Assembly: GCF_031348265.1 (NCBI RefSeq)
Contig: NZ_CP133771.1
Coordinates: 3,038,001-3,102,000 of the forward strand
Origin: Streptomyces collinus
Lineage (GTDB): Bacteria > Actinomycetota > Actinomycetes > Streptomycetales > Streptomycetaceae
DNA: 64,000 nucleotides
Direction: 5' to 3'
The first letter of the stretch is position 1; the number at the start of each line of letters is the position of its first letter. Positions 33,697-44,500 of the stretch are shown piece after piece. Under the pieces are notes generated by a model that had not been told where the DNA came from, did not search any database, and saw only the letters and a list, made by a program, of their open reading frames with translations. A program made the translations under genes and the position numbers.

Positions 33697-36276
33697 GTGC
33701 CCGGTGAGAATCTGTCCCGCGACGAGGCCCGGGAGCGGGCCGCCCTGCTGAGCGTCGACGGGTACGAGGTGTCCCTCGACCTGCGGTCCGCGGTCGGTGA
33801 GGACCGGGGGGACGGGCCCCGCACCTTCCGCTCCGTCACGACGGTCCGCTTCCGCTGCAACGAGCCCGGGGCGAGCAGCTTCGCGGACCTGATCGCGCCG
33901 AGCGTGACGGCCGTCTCACTCAACGGCCGTGATCTGGACCCCGGCGAGGTCTTCGACGGCTGTCGGATCACGCTGGAGGACCTGGCCGCGGACAACGAGC
34001 TGGTGGTCGACGCCCAGTGCGCCTACTCGCGCACCGGCGAGGGCCTGCACCGCTTCGTCGACCCCGAGGACGGCGAGGTGTACCTGTACACGCAGTACGA
34101 GCCGGCCGACTCGCGCCGGGTCTTCGCCAACTTCGAGCAGCCCGACCTGAAGGCCCCCTACCGCTTCGAGGTGCGGGCGCCCGAGGGCTGGACGGTGTGG
34201 AGCAACGGGGCCGGTGAGCAGGCCGACGGGGTGTGGCGGTTCGCCGAGACCAAGCCGATCTCGACGTACATCACCTGTGTGGTGGCGGGCCCGTACCACT
34301 ACGTGACGGACTCCTACTCGCGCACCTTCGACGACGGCACGACGCTGGAGATCCCGCTCGGCGCCCTGTGCCGCAAGGGCCTCGCGCCCCACTTCGACGC
34401 CGACGACGTCTTCCTGGTCACCAAGCAGGGTCTGGACTTCTTCCACGACCACTTCGACCACCCGTACCCGTTCGGGAAGTACGACCAGGCGTTCGTGCCC
34501 GAGTACAACCTGGGCGCGATGGAGAACCCGGGCCTGGTGACGTTCCGGGAGGAGTTCATCTTCCGCGGGAAGGTGACGCAGGCGTCCTACGAGGGCCGGG
34601 CCAACGTCGTCCTGCACGAGATGGCGCACATGTGGTTCGGCGACCTGGTCACCATGGAGTGGTGGGACGACCTGTGGCTGAAGGAGTCCTTCGCGGACTT
34701 CATGGGCGCGTTCTCCCTGGTCCGCGCGACCCGCTTCGAGAACGGCTGGATCACCTTCGCCAACCGCCGCAAGGCCTGGGCCTACCGCGCGGACCAGCTG
34801 CCCTCCACGCACCCGATCACGGCGGACATCCGCGACCTGCAGGACGCCAAGCTGAACTTCGACGGCATCACGTACGCCAAGGGCGCGTCGGTGCTGAAGC
34901 AGCTCGTGGCGTACGTCGGCGAGGAGGCGTTCCTGGAGGGCGCCCGGCGCTACTTCAAGCGGCACGCGTACGGCAACACGCGCCTCGGCGATCTGCTGTC
35001 GGTGCTGGAGGAGACCAGCGGCCGGGACATGAGTGCCTGGTCGCGGTCCTGGCTCCAGACTGCCGGGGTGAACTCGCTGACGCCGCAGGTGCTGCTGGGC
35101 GCGGACGGCCGTATCGAGGAGCTGGCGGTGGTGCAGGAGGCGGCGGAGGCGTACCCCGAGCTGCGCCCGCACCGGGTCGCGGTGGGCCTGTACAGGGTGT
35201 CGGACAGCGGTTCGCTGGAGCGGTACGCGCGCGTGGAGACCGACGTCGACGGCGCCCGGACGGTCGTGGCGGAACTGGCCGGCGCCGAGGCACCGGACCT
35301 GGTCCTGGTCAACGACGACGACCTGACGTACTGCAAGACCCGCTTCGACGCGACGTCGCTGGCCACCCTGCGCGAGCACCTGGGCTCGGTCACCGATCCG
35401 CTGGCGCGTGCCCTGTGCTGGTCGGCGCTGTGGAACATGACGCGTGACGCGCTGCTCCCGGCGCGGGACTTCGTGGACCTGGTGCTGCGCTTCGGCGGAC
35501 GCGAGTCCGAGATCGGCGTGGTGCAGATGCTGCATGCCTGGGCCGAGTCGGCGGTCACCCACTACACGGCGCCCGCCCGGCGCGAGACGGCCGCCCGGCT
35601 GCTCGCGGAGGGTGCCCGGCGCGAGCTGTACGCGGCCGGGCCGGGCAGCGAACACCAGCTCGCCTGGGCACGCTTCTTCGCCCGGACGGCGACCACCGGG
35701 GCCGACTTCGAGCTGCTGCGGGACCTGCTCGCCGGCACGGCGACGGTCGACGGCCTCGAACTGGACCAGGAGCTGCGCTGGGTGTTCCTGGAGCCGCTGG
35801 CCGCGCACGGGGCCGTGGACGAGAAGGCGCTGGCCGAGGAGCTGGCCCGGGACGACACGGCCTCCGGCAAGCGCCACCAGGTGCGCTGTCTGGCCGCCCG
35901 TCCCTCCGAGGCGGTCAAGGCGCAGGCATGGGCGCAGGTCGTGGAGTCGGACGCGCTGTCCAACGCCATGGTCGAGGCGACCATCGCGGGCTTCTCCCAG
36001 GGCTCGCAGCGGGAGCTGATCGCGCCGTACGCCGAGAAGTACTTCGCGGCGATCGAGCGGGTGTGGGCCGAGCGGTCGATCCAGATCGGCATGCACGTGG
36101 TGCAGGGCCTGTTCCCGTCGCTCCAGCAGTCGAAGGAGACGCTGGACGCCACGGACGCCTGGCTGGACGCCCACAAGGAGGCGGCACCGGCGCTGCGCCG
36201 GCTGGTACTGGAGTCCCGTGACGATCTGGCACGGGCGTTGCGCGGACAAGCGTGCGACGAGGCCTCTGACCATTAG
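33697..36276 (+). CDS. pepN: Aminopeptidase N (M1 zinc metallopeptidase), first copy
   Basis: This 859-residue cytosolic exopeptidase has the substrate motif GAMEN (273-277) and the zinc site H307-E-M-A-H311 with E330 18 residues later (WLKESFA, where Lys replaces the usual Asn). The C-terminal ERAP1-like helical domain completes the normal length. GTG 33697 follows GAGGAG. It cleaves N-terminal residues from peptides. A paralogue of identical length lies at 48493. Confidence 0.96.
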   Translation: MPGENLSRDEARERAALLSVDGYEVSLDLRSAVGEDRGDGPRTFRSVTTVRFRCNEPGASSFADLIAPSVTAVSLNGRDLDPGEVFDGCRITLEDLAADNELVVDAQCAYSRTGEGLHRFVDPEDGEVYLYTQYEPADSRRVFANFEQPDLKAPYRFEVRAPEGWTVWSNGAGEQADGVWRFAETKPISTYITCVVAGPYHYVTDSYSRTFDDGTTLEIPLGALCRKGLAPHFDADDVFLVTKQGLDFFHDHFDHPYPFGKYDQAFVPEYNLGAMENPGLVTFREEFIFRGKVTQASYEGRANVVLHEMAHMWFGDLVTMEWWDDLWLKESFADFMGAFSLVRATRFENGWITFANRRKAWAYRADQLPSTHPITADIRDLQDAKLNFDGITYAKGASVLKQLVAYVGEEAFLEGARRYFKRHAYGNTRLGDLLSVLEETSGRDMSAWSRSWLQTAGVNSLTPQVLLGADGRIEELAVVQEAAEAYPELRPHRVAVGLYRVSDSGSLERYARVETDVDGARTVVAELAGAEAPDLVLVNDDDLTYCKTRFDATSLATLREHLGSVTDPLARALCWSALWNMTRDALLPARDFVDLVLRFGGRESEIGVVQMLHAWAESAVTHYTAPARRETAARLLAEGARRELYAAGPGSEHQLAWARFFARTATTGADFELLRDLLAGTATVDGLELDQELRWVFLEPLAAHGAVDEKALAEELARDDTASGKRHQVRCLAARPSEAVKAQAWAQVVESDALSNAMVEATIAGFSQGSQRELIAPYAEKYFAAIERVWAERSIQIGMHVVQGLFPSLQQSKETLDATDAWLDAHKEAAPALRRLVLESRDDLARALRGQACDEASDH

Positions 36277-36338
36277 CTTTGGCCTGAGATCTCGGGCGTT
36301 CCGCCTTCGTTACGAGACGATCGCCCCGTGAGCCGTAA

Positions 36339-36368
36339 CCCCTGGCCCGCACCCGAACGGACCAGGGG
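36339..36368 (+). terminator. Weak hairpin after pepN
   Basis: CCCCTGG (36339-36345) pairs with CCAGGGG (36362-36368) across a 16-base loop, followed by CTTTCGG. This is a modest terminator candidate in the 197-bp gap before the next gene. Confidence 0.45.
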
Positions 36369-36473
36369 CTTTCGGCATCCGAACATCCGTCCTTTAGTGC
36401 CGGATTGTCCGCATGTTTCGACGGACCTGTAACAGCGGTTCAAAGAGGGCCGGAGCGCGGGAAATTGCGGGGC

Positions 36474-37514
36474 ATGACCCACAACACCCCGCTCTCCCCC
36501 CGCCCGCTGCACGACCTGACCGGCGGTGGCCGCCCCCGTGTGACGACCACGGCCCGGCTCCGTTCGCACGGCGTCTCCACCGCCGAGACGAACGAGCAGT
36601 GCCGCGCGGGCGGCCCCTGGCAGCAGCTCCTCCCGGGTGTCGTCCTGCTCCACCCGGGCCCGCCGACCAGCGAGGAGCGGCTGCACGCGGTGCTGATGTA
36701 CGCGGCGCGGGAGCGCGGCACCGGGGTCCCCGCCCAGCCGGGCGGGAGCCGGCCGCACGCCCCCGCCTACCCCGAGGCGATGATCACGGGCCTGGCCGCG
36801 CTGACCCTGCACGGCTTCTCCTCCACTCCCCCGCTGCCGTCCCTGGACACCATCGACGTCCTGGTCCCACGGCCGCGGAGGCTGCGCTCCACGGGCTGCG
36901 CGCGTATCGTCCGCACGCCCGTCATGCCCGACCCCGAGCACGACACGGGGGTGCCGGTGGCACCGGTCGCCCGGGCGCTGGCCGACGCGGTGGCGGAACT
37001 CGCGGACGCCGGCACCGTCCGCCTGCTGCTCACGGAGGCGGTCCGCGGCGGCCACTGCGACCCGGCGGCGGTGGTCCGGGAACTGAACCAGGCCCGGCTG
37101 CTGAGCCGCCCGCACGTCGTGGACGCGGTGGATTCCCTGCTCACCGAGGGCCGGGCCCGTGCGGAGGACCGCCTGTACCGGATGGTCCGCGAGTACGGCC
37201 TGCCCGACCCGGTCTGGAACGTCGACCTGCGCCTGCCCGGCGGCCCCTACCTCGGCGGCCTCGACGCGTACTGGCCCGACCAGGCGGTGGCGGTGGAACT
37301 CGACACCCGGGCGCCCCGGCAGGACGACGACGCCCTGTGGTCCGAGTACGCCCGCAAACGCGAGCACCTGGAGCGGCTCGGCATCACGGTCGTGTACATC
37401 ACGCCGCGCAAGCTCCGCGACTGTCCGGAGCAGCAGGCGACGGTACTCCGCACGGCCCTGATGGCCTCGGCCGACCGCGAACCGGCCGCGTACGTCGGGG
37501 TGCTGCCCCGTTGA
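36474..37514 (+). CDS. AbiEi-like/DUF559-like protein (winged helix plus nuclease-like fold)
   Basis: This is a 346-residue protein. The N-terminal part resembles the AbiEi antitoxin winged helix (GVSTAETNEQCRAGGPWQQLLPGVVLLHPG). The C-terminal part (about 240-330) resembles the DUF559/Vsr-type restriction-nuclease fold: GGLDAYWPDQAVAVELDTRAP, YARKREHLERLGITVVYITP, with Glu and Asp in place for a metal site. No cognate AbiEii toxin gene is next to it. Function is unknown and such orphans are common in Streptomyces. The start is supported by GCGGGG only, so it is moderately sure. Confidence 0.75.
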   Translation: MTHNTPLSPRPLHDLTGGGRPRVTTTARLRSHGVSTAETNEQCRAGGPWQQLLPGVVLLHPGPPTSEERLHAVLMYAARERGTGVPAQPGGSRPHAPAYPEAMITGLAALTLHGFSSTPPLPSLDTIDVLVPRPRRLRSTGCARIVRTPVMPDPEHDTGVPVAPVARALADAVAELADAGTVRLLLTEAVRGGHCDPAAVVRELNQARLLSRPHVVDAVDSLLTEGRARAEDRLYRMVREYGLPDPVWNVDLRLPGGPYLGGLDAYWPDQAVAVELDTRAPRQDDDALWSEYARKREHLERLGITVVYITPRKLRDCPEQQATVLRTALMASADREPAAYVGVLPR

Positions 37515-37550
37515 TGACGGACGCGGGGGCAGGACCAGGAGGGGAGAGGA

Positions 37551-37578
37551 GGGGCCGCCGGGACACACCGGCGGCCCC
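37551..37578. terminator. Terminator between convergent genes
   Basis: A perfect 11-bp stem GGGGCCGCCGG / CCGGCGGCCCC (37551-37561, 37568-37578) has a six-base loop and is followed by TTCTCC. It separates the AbiEi-like and hydrolase genes. Confidence 0.88.
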
Positions 37579-37595
37579 TTCTCCTGCCGGGAGCG

Positions 37596-38747
37596 CTACT
37601 TGTCGCAGAACTCCGCCTCGATGATCGCGTCCGTGCTCCCCGACCAGTCACCGTTGAAGTTGACGGCGAGGGAGTGGCGGCCGTCCTCGGTGGTCACCGC
37701 GTCCGAGTTCGAGCCGTAGATCCCGCCGTCGTGGCCCCAGACGTGGACGCCGCAGCCGAGCTTGCGATCGACCAGCCCCAGGCCGTAGCGGCTCGTTTCC
37801 CGGCTGGAATCGACCGTGGTCTTCATCTCCTTCAGCTGCTCGCGCGGGAGCAGCCGGCCGCCGAGCAGGGCCGAGTAGAAGCGGGTCAGGTCGGCCGAGC
37901 TGGAGACCATCTGGCCGGAGCCGTAGGCCAGGCGCGGGTTGAGTTCCGTGACGTCGTACGTCGGGCCCGTCGTCTCCCTGGCCAGTTTGGAGTAGGCGCG
38001 GCTGCTGGGCCGGGGCAGGGTGACCCGGGTGGTGGGGACCGACGTCGACGTCAGGTGCAGGGGGGCGATGATCCGGCGGTCGATCTCGTCGCCGTAGTCG
38101 TTGCCGGTGGCCTTCTCGATCACCTGCGCGGCCAGGAGGTAATTGGTGTTGGAGTACGCGAACGACGTACCCGGCCTGAAGTAGGGCTCGTTGGCCATGG
38201 CGACGGCGAGCAGGTCCTCCGGGGCCGCCTCGTCGAAGCGGTGCTTCATGAAGCCGGCCGCGGTCATGTACTTCTGCTGGAAGCCGGGGTCCTCCAGGTA
38301 GTCGAAGATGCCGCTGGTGTGGTTCAGGAGCTGCCGGATCGTGATGCGGCGGCCGTCGTGGCCGTTGCCCCGGACCACGCCCGGCAGCCACTTCTCCACG
38401 GTGTCGTCGAGCGACAGCTGCTTCTCCGCCTCCAGCTGGAGGACGACCGTGGCGACGAACGTCTTGCTGATGCTGGCGATGCGGTAGTGGTCCCGGGCCG
38501 AACGCGCCGTGCCCGTCTCCACGTTGCCGACGCCGACCGCGGCCGCCCAGGTGCCGTGGCCCCGCCGGACCGTCAGCGTCACTCCCGGGACGCCGTCGGC
38601 GACCGCGGCCCGGACGGCCCGCTCGGTCGCGTCATGGCCACCGGGTGCGGCCACCGGGCTCGCCGCCACCGCCGGAACCGCCAGGGCCGCCGACAGCACC
38701 ATCGCCGTCGCCGCCGTCAGGGCCGCCGTACGCGCTCGTCTGTTCAT
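37596..38747 (-). CDS. Secreted serine hydrolase (beta-lactamase/DD-peptidase class C fold)
   Basis: This 383-residue protein has a Sec signal peptide (about 1-29, cut after AVA). Its three catalytic motifs are S92-I-S-K95, Y198-S-N and an H-D-G-G near residue 345 in place of KTG. This is the serine beta-lactamase-related family with D-alanyl-D-alanine carboxypeptidase or esterase activity. It probably trims peptidoglycan or cleaves an ester outside the cell. It is transcribed leftwards, and the 93-bp gap upstream separates it from the phosphoesterase. Confidence 0.9.
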   Translation of the reverse strand: MNRRARTAALTAATAMVLSAALAVPAVAASPVAAPGGHDATERAVRAAVADGVPGVTLTVRRGHGTWAAAVGVGNVETGTARSARDHYRIASISKTFVATVVLQLEAEKQLSLDDTVEKWLPGVVRGNGHDGRRITIRQLLNHTSGIFDYLEDPGFQQKYMTAAGFMKHRFDEAAPEDLLAVAMANEPYFRPGTSFAYSNTNYLLAAQVIEKATGNDYGDEIDRRIIAPLHLTSTSVPTTRVTLPRPSSRAYSKLARETTGPTYDVTELNPRLAYGSGQMVSSSADLTRFYSALLGGRLLPREQLKEMKTTVDSSRETSRYGLGLVDRKLGCGVHVWGHDGGIYGSNSDAVTTEDGRHSLAVNFNGDWSGSTDAIIEAEFCDK

Positions 38748-38840
38748 GTTCCCCCCGTCACGTCATATCGAGTCGTGTCGGGAGGGGGGACTCCGGCGGC
38801 TGTGGCGGGGGTTGACCGAACGCCTGGCGGTTGAGCGGGA

Positions 38841-40601
38841 TCAGGCCTTCTTGAGCACCAGCTCGGTGTTGCGGTCCTCCGGGTCGCCGCCGAGCGAGGT
38901 GCTGGCGCCGGGCGCGTTGAGGGACAGCTCGCGGTAGAGGGCCGCGAGGCCGGTCTGGGAGAGGTCGGAGAAGTCCGTGCGGTGCGGGGCCGATGACTCC
39001 ACCAGCGTGGTGAACAGGGAGATCGTGCCGTCCTTGTTGTCGGTCAGCTCGATGACCCGGGCCAGCTGCGGGAAGTCGACGTGGGAGGCGGTGGAGATCT
39101 CCCAGAAGGAACCGCCGCTCGCCAGGGCGTGCGGGGTGATGACGTTCTTGTGGATGTGGCCGTTCACCCAGGCGAGCACCCTGGGGTGGTTGCCGAGCAG
39201 GGCGAGGACCTCCTGGCCGTCGTGGCGGCGCTCGGCGGGGCGGGCCGGGTCGCTGCGGAGGTTCGTCATCGTCTTGCTGGTGTGGTGGCTGAAGATCACC
39301 GCGTAGGAGTCCTTGTTGTCCCGCAGCGTCTTGTCGAGCCACTTCAGCTGGGCCGTGCCGATGGACCCCTCGTAGTGGCCACCGGAGTCGGTGGTGTCCA
39401 GGCTGATGCCGATGACGTCGTCGGAGATGCGGAAGGCGTAGTACTGGGTGCCCGCGTCCAGATTGGCGGAGGAGTAGCCGTGGCCGGCCGGGCCGACGCC
39501 GCGGTGGGCCGGGTCCAGGTGCGCCTGGAGGTACTCGGCCGGGGTGAAGGGCGCGCGACGCTCGTCGGGGGTGACCGAACGCGTGGAGCGGGCGTGGGAC
39601 TTGAGGAAGTCGTGGTAGCGGACACCTTGGGGGTCGCGGGCCTTCTTGATCTGCGCCTGGAGCCGCTGCGCCTCGGCCGCGGAGACGTCCATCAGTTTCT
39701 TGCCGCCGACGGCGAGTTCGGTGAGGTAGGAGTCGCCGTGTGAGGCGTAGCAGCCCATCGGCAGGGTGTCGTGGTTGCCGACCGTCGAGTACCAGGGCAG
39801 GTTGAGGCCGGGGCTGCGCACCTCGCGGATCGCGGCCTTCAGGAAGCCGTCGAGGTGGGGGAAGCCCGCCTGCTTGTCGCTGTCGCGGACCGCGGCGTCG
39901 GGCTGCCAGTACTGCTTGAGGCCGCTGTTCTGGACCCCCTCGTACCGGCGCGGGTCACCGGTGTTGGGCGTGATGCGCCCGCCGCTCATGATCTTCAGGA
40001 ACCAGTCCAGCTCGGACTTGGCGTTGTTGTCCGTGTTGTCGCCGGTGGTCATGGCGAAGTGCAGGGGAGCGCCGGTGACGGGGGCGCCGCGCAGCGCGTT
40101 GATCCGCTCCACCAGCGCGATCGCGCCCTGCACGGTCAGCGCCTCGTGCGGCCGCCAGGCGTGGATGTCGGCCGAGCGCAGGTACTCCAGACGCAACGGG
40201 TGCTGGGCGTCGATGATGTGCAGGTCGGTGAGCTGCACGAACGCGGCGAGCGGGGTACGGCGGCCGGCCCGGCCGGGCTTGGGCGCGGCCAGGTCGGAGC
40301 GGACGACCCGCTGCCAGCCGGGTCCGTCGTTCAGACGCCGGTAGCCGGAGCCGCCGCGCGGGGCGGCGACGGACGCCAGGGTGGTGCCCTTGGTGTACGG
40401 GGCCAGCGGAGCGGCCGGTGCCCGGCGCGAGGAGGCCGCCACGGCGGTGTCGGTGCTCTCCTTGATGGTGGCGGCCTGGCTGTCGCTGGGCCGAAGGGCG
40501 TAGCCGACGCCTCCGGAGAGGGCGACCGCTCCGGTGGCGGCGAGGACGGAACGACGGTGGATGCCCCGGCCGGAGCCGGCGACTGAGCGTGTGCGCGACA
40601 T
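38841..40601 (-). CDS. Tat-exported metallophosphoesterase (TIGR03767-like)
   Basis: This 586-residue protein has a Tat signal (GIHRRSVLAATGAVALSGG). The metal-ligand motifs of calcineurin-like phosphoesterases appear as QLTDLHIID, MTTGDNTDN, YSTVGNHDTLP and later FSHHTSK and WVNGHIHKN. These fit a dinuclear metal site. It is a long exported phosphatase or phosphodiesterase of unknown substrate, widely found in Streptomyces. It lies 93 bases before the hydrolase on the same strand, so they may be co-transcribed. Confidence 0.88.
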   Translation of the reverse strand: MSRTRSVAGSGRGIHRRSVLAATGAVALSGGVGYALRPSDSQAATIKESTDTAVAASSRRAPAAPLAPYTKGTTLASVAAPRGGSGYRRLNDGPGWQRVVRSDLAAPKPGRAGRRTPLAAFVQLTDLHIIDAQHPLRLEYLRSADIHAWRPHEALTVQGAIALVERINALRGAPVTGAPLHFAMTTGDNTDNNAKSELDWFLKIMSGGRITPNTGDPRRYEGVQNSGLKQYWQPDAAVRDSDKQAGFPHLDGFLKAAIREVRSPGLNLPWYSTVGNHDTLPMGCYASHGDSYLTELAVGGKKLMDVSAAEAQRLQAQIKKARDPQGVRYHDFLKSHARSTRSVTPDERRAPFTPAEYLQAHLDPAHRGVGPAGHGYSSANLDAGTQYYAFRISDDVIGISLDTTDSGGHYEGSIGTAQLKWLDKTLRDNKDSYAVIFSHHTSKTMTNLRSDPARPAERRHDGQEVLALLGNHPRVLAWVNGHIHKNVITPHALASGGSFWEISTASHVDFPQLARVIELTDNKDGTISLFTTLVESSAPHRTDFSDLSQTGLAALYRELSLNAPGASTSLGGDPEDRNTELVLKKA

Positions 40602-40842
40602 GCGCTTCTCTCCCCGAGTGCGAACGCGTCGGCAGTGGTCGCGGGGCGTTCACGTCATGAACACCCCGCTCGTACTGGATCGTTGGCACCGGGAATGACC
40701 TGCGCGTAAACGAGGCGGCAACGCGCAGCGCCGATCACCGTACGTGGATCTTGGACTACCCCGCGCGTCGTCGCCTGCTCCGGATACGGCCCGGAGCCGG
40801 TCACGCGGCGTTCACCTTCCGGGGTACTGCACCGGGGGCGTG

Positions 40843-41301
40843 CTACTCCGGGACGTCGGCCAGCCGTCCGGTGACCGGGCGTTCGCGCCACATCCGCAGG
40901 GCGATGTCGACCATCGAGATCCGCACCAGCCCGGGCACCGCGTCCAGGTCGTGCCAGGCGGCGAGGTCGGTGGAGCCGTTCACCTCGTTGCGCAGTTCGC
41001 CGCCGGTGATGCGGCCCTCGTAGACGAACCGGACGCCGTGATGGTCGACGGCCGGCCCGAAGCCGTTGCGGAAGACGCGGTGCGAGGAGTTCACGCCGAG
41101 CAGCCCGGTCACCTCGATGCGGTAGCCGGTCTCCTCCTCCACCTCCCGCCGGACGGTGTCGTAGGGATCCTCGCCGTGCTCCATGCCGCCGCCCGGCACG
41201 ACCCACTCGGGCGTGCCGTCCTGGGCGGGTGAGCGGGCGAGCAGGATCTGTCCGTCCCGGACGCATATGGCGTAGGCCGCCACCCTCAACTTCTGTCGCA
41301 C
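40843..41301 (-). CDS. Nudix hydrolase
   Basis: This 152-residue enzyme has a complete Nudix box, GX5EX7REUXEEXGU, at residues 38-60 (Gly38, Glu44, Arg52, Glu53, Glu56, Glu57, Gly59), which binds Mg and cleaves nucleoside-diphosphate-linked compounds. The substrate cannot be deduced. The 241-bp gap between it and the phosphoesterase gene holds no recognised feature. Confidence 0.92.
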   Translation of the reverse strand: MRQKLRVAAYAICVRDGQILLARSPAQDGTPEWVVPGGGMEHGEDPYDTVRREVEEETGYRIEVTGLLGVNSSHRVFRNGFGPAVDHHGVRFVYEGRITGGELRNEVNGSTDLAAWHDLDAVPGLVRISMVDIALRMWRERPVTGRLADVPE

Positions 41302-41526
41302 TCCGGGACGTTAACCGATTTCTTTGCCACCTTCAGGACTGATGCTCACAAATCGCATCGCGGGTTTTCCCCATACATCCATCTCGTTTCGGTCAACACT
41401 CCCCAAAGGAGTTCACCTTGCGTAAGGCTGTGCGATCGTCCGGGCTTGCCGTTCGGACCGTCTGCGACCAGGACCGATCGGGCCCCGGTCGCTTCCCGCT
41501 CGTTCCTTTACCTACAAGGGATGCCG

Positions 41527-44500
41527 ATGACCCCTCCCACCCCGCGCGATCAGATATCGGGCCCGAGACGTGTGGCACGCATCGCCGTGGCCGCCGGTCT
41601 CGTCGCCGCGCTCTCCGCGGCCGGGCCGATCCCCATGGCGTTCTCCGCCGACGGCCCGGGCGCGGACGCCCCGGCCGAGCCGAGCGTCAAGTCCGCGCAC
41701 GCCAAGCTCGGTTCGGACGACGCGGACCTGCTCGCGGAGGCCAAGGCCGACGGCGACAAGACCGTCACGATGATGATCGCCACCGCGCCCGGGAAGACCG
41801 AGCAGGTCGCCGGGCAGCTGGACGCGGTCAAGGGCGGCTCGGTCGGCCGGGCCGACGACAAGCTCGGCTACGTCCGCGCCACCGTCCCGACGGCCAAGGC
41901 CGACTCGGCGATCGCCGCCGCCGCCAAGCTGTCCTCCGTGCACGGCATCGACCTGCGCGAGGAGATCCCGCTGGACGACCCGGCACCGAGCGCGGACACC
42001 GCCAAGGGCGCCAAGGCCGCGAAGGGGACCTACCCGGCGCCGGGGAAGAAGACCCCGGCCGAGAACCCGTACAACCCGTCCTTCGAGACGGGCGCGGTCG
42101 ACTTCGTCGAGGACCACCCGAAGGCGGACGGCCGCGGCGTCACCATCGGCATCCTGGACTCCGGCGTGGACCTCGGCCACCCGGCGCTGCAGAAGACGAC
42201 GACCGGTGAGCGGAAGATCGTCGACTGGGTGACGGCGACCGACCCGATCATCGACAACGACAACACCTGGCGCCCGATGGTCTCGGCCGTCTCCGGCCCG
42301 GCCTTCACCTACCAGGGCCAGTCGTACAAGGCGCCGGCGGGCTCGTACGCCGTCAGCCTCTTCAAGGAGTCGTACACCACCGGCGGCGACGCGGCGGGCG
42401 ACGCCAACCGGGACGGCGACACCACCGACGTCTGGGGCGTGCTCTACGACGCCGCGGCCGGCACGGTCCGGGTCGACCTGAACAACAACAACGACTTCGC
42501 CGACGACGCCCCGATGAAGCCGTACAAGGACGGCCACCAGGTCGGGTACTTCGGCACCGACAACCCGGCCACCGACGTCGCCGAGCGGCAGCCGTTCGTC
42601 GTGGAGATCCGCAAGGACGTCCCGATGGACCCGCTGGGCGGCACCTGGGTCGGCAAGAAGTCCGACTTCGTCAACATCGGAGTCATCGAGTCCGAGCACG
42701 GCACGCACGTCGCCGGCATCACCGCCGCCAACGGCCTGTTCGGCGGGAAGATGGACGGTGCCGCTCCGGGCGCCAAGCTGGTCTCCTCGCGCGCCTGCAC
42801 CTGGTCCGGCGGCTGCACCAACGTGGCGCTCACCGAGGGCATGATCGACCTCGTCACCAAGCGCGGTGTCGACATCGTCAACATGTCCATCGGCGGCCTG
42901 CCGGCGCTGAACGACGGCAACAACGCGCGCGCCGAGCTGTACACGCGGCTCATCGACACCTACGGCGTCCAGCTGGTGATCTCCGCGGGCAACTCCGGCC
43001 CCGGTGCCAACACCATCGGCGACCCGGCCCTGGCCGAGAAGGTCATCTCGGTCGGCGCGTCCGTCTCCAAGGAGACCTGGGCCGCCAACTACGGCTCGGT
43101 CGTGGAGAAGAAGTACGCGATGATGCCGTTCTCCTCGCGCGGCCCGCGTGAGGACGGCGGCTTCACGCCGACCCTGGTCGCCCCGGGCGCGGCGATCAAC
43201 ACCATCCAGACCTGGATGCCGGGCCAGCCGGTCGCCGAGGCGGGCTACGCCCTGCCGGCCGGCTACGGCATGCTCCAGGGCACCTCGATGGCCTCCCCGC
43301 AGGCCGCCGGTGCCTCGGCGCTGCTGATCTCGGCCGCCAAGCAGAAGAAGATCGACCTCACGCCGGCGACCCTGCGCACGGCCCTCACCTCCACCGCCGA
43401 CCACATCAAGGGTGTGCAGGCGTACGAGGAGGGCGCGGGCCTGATGAACATCCCCGACGCCTGGGACGCCATCCGCGACGACGCCACCTCGCACTCCTAC
43501 ACGGTCAAGGCGCCGGTCGACACCGCGATCGACCAGTTCCTGAAGACCCCGGGCTTCGGCACCGGCCTCTACGACCGTGAGGGCGGCCTGAAGGCCGGCC
43601 AGAAGAAGACGTACGAGATCACCCTGACCCGTACGTCCGGCGCCGACAAGGCGATCCGGCACGAGCTGCACTTCGAGAACAACGCGGGCGGCACGTTCCG
43701 CATCGTGGGCTCCGACGAGGTGAAGCTGCCGCTGAACCAGCCGGTGACCGTCAAGGTCCAGGCCGCGCCGAAGTCCGCGGGCATCAAGAGCGCGATCCTG
43801 GAGGTCGACGACCCGAAGACCGAGGGCATCGACCGCCAGGTCCTCAGCACGGCCGTGGTCTCCACGCCGCTGAAGTTCACGACCTCCGCGAAGAACTCGG
43901 TGCAGCGCAACAGCTCGCACCACTACTTCGTCACCGTCCCGGAGGGCGCGAAGACCCTTGAGGTCGCGATGAGCGGGCTGAAGGACAAGAGCCAGACCCG
44001 GTTCATCTCCATCCACCCGTACGGCGTCCCGTCCGACCCGACGTCGACGATCAACTGCTACCCGAACTACACCAACCCGGCCAACACCTGCCGCCCCGAC
44101 GTGCGTTCGTACGCCAACCCGCTGCCGGGCGTGTGGGAGATCGAGGTCGAGTCGCGCCGTACGTCGCCGCTGCTCGACAACCCGTACAAGCTGGACGTCG
44201 CCGTCCTCGGCGCGGCCTTCGACCCGGAGACCGTGACCGTGCCCGAGGCGAAGGTCGGCACCCCGGCCGCCGCCTCCTGGAAGGTGACGAACGGCTTCGC
44301 CGCGCTCGACGGCAAGCTGGTGGGCGGCCCGCTGGGCTCGGCCAAGGCGACCCGCCCCTCGATCAAGCAGGGCGAGACGCAGACCACGACGGTCGAGGTG
44401 CCCGCGGGCGCGAAGTCCCTGGACGTCGCCATCGGCGGTGTCTCGGACACGGCCGCGGACCTGGACCTCGCCGTGTACGACGCGTCGGGCACGCAGGTCG

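Noticed and set aside
33916..36273. 785-aa antisense frame opposite pepN
   Set aside because: Mirrors the M1 peptidase codons and shows no domain.
41405..41526. AAAGGAG followed by TTG at 41418 opening a different frame (MRKAVRSSGLAVRT...)
   Set aside because: The site is good, but the frame quickly becomes Arg-rich shadow sequence and is not in frame with the subtilase. It could be a short uORF or an old start lost by frameshift, but the evidence is too thin to list as a gene.
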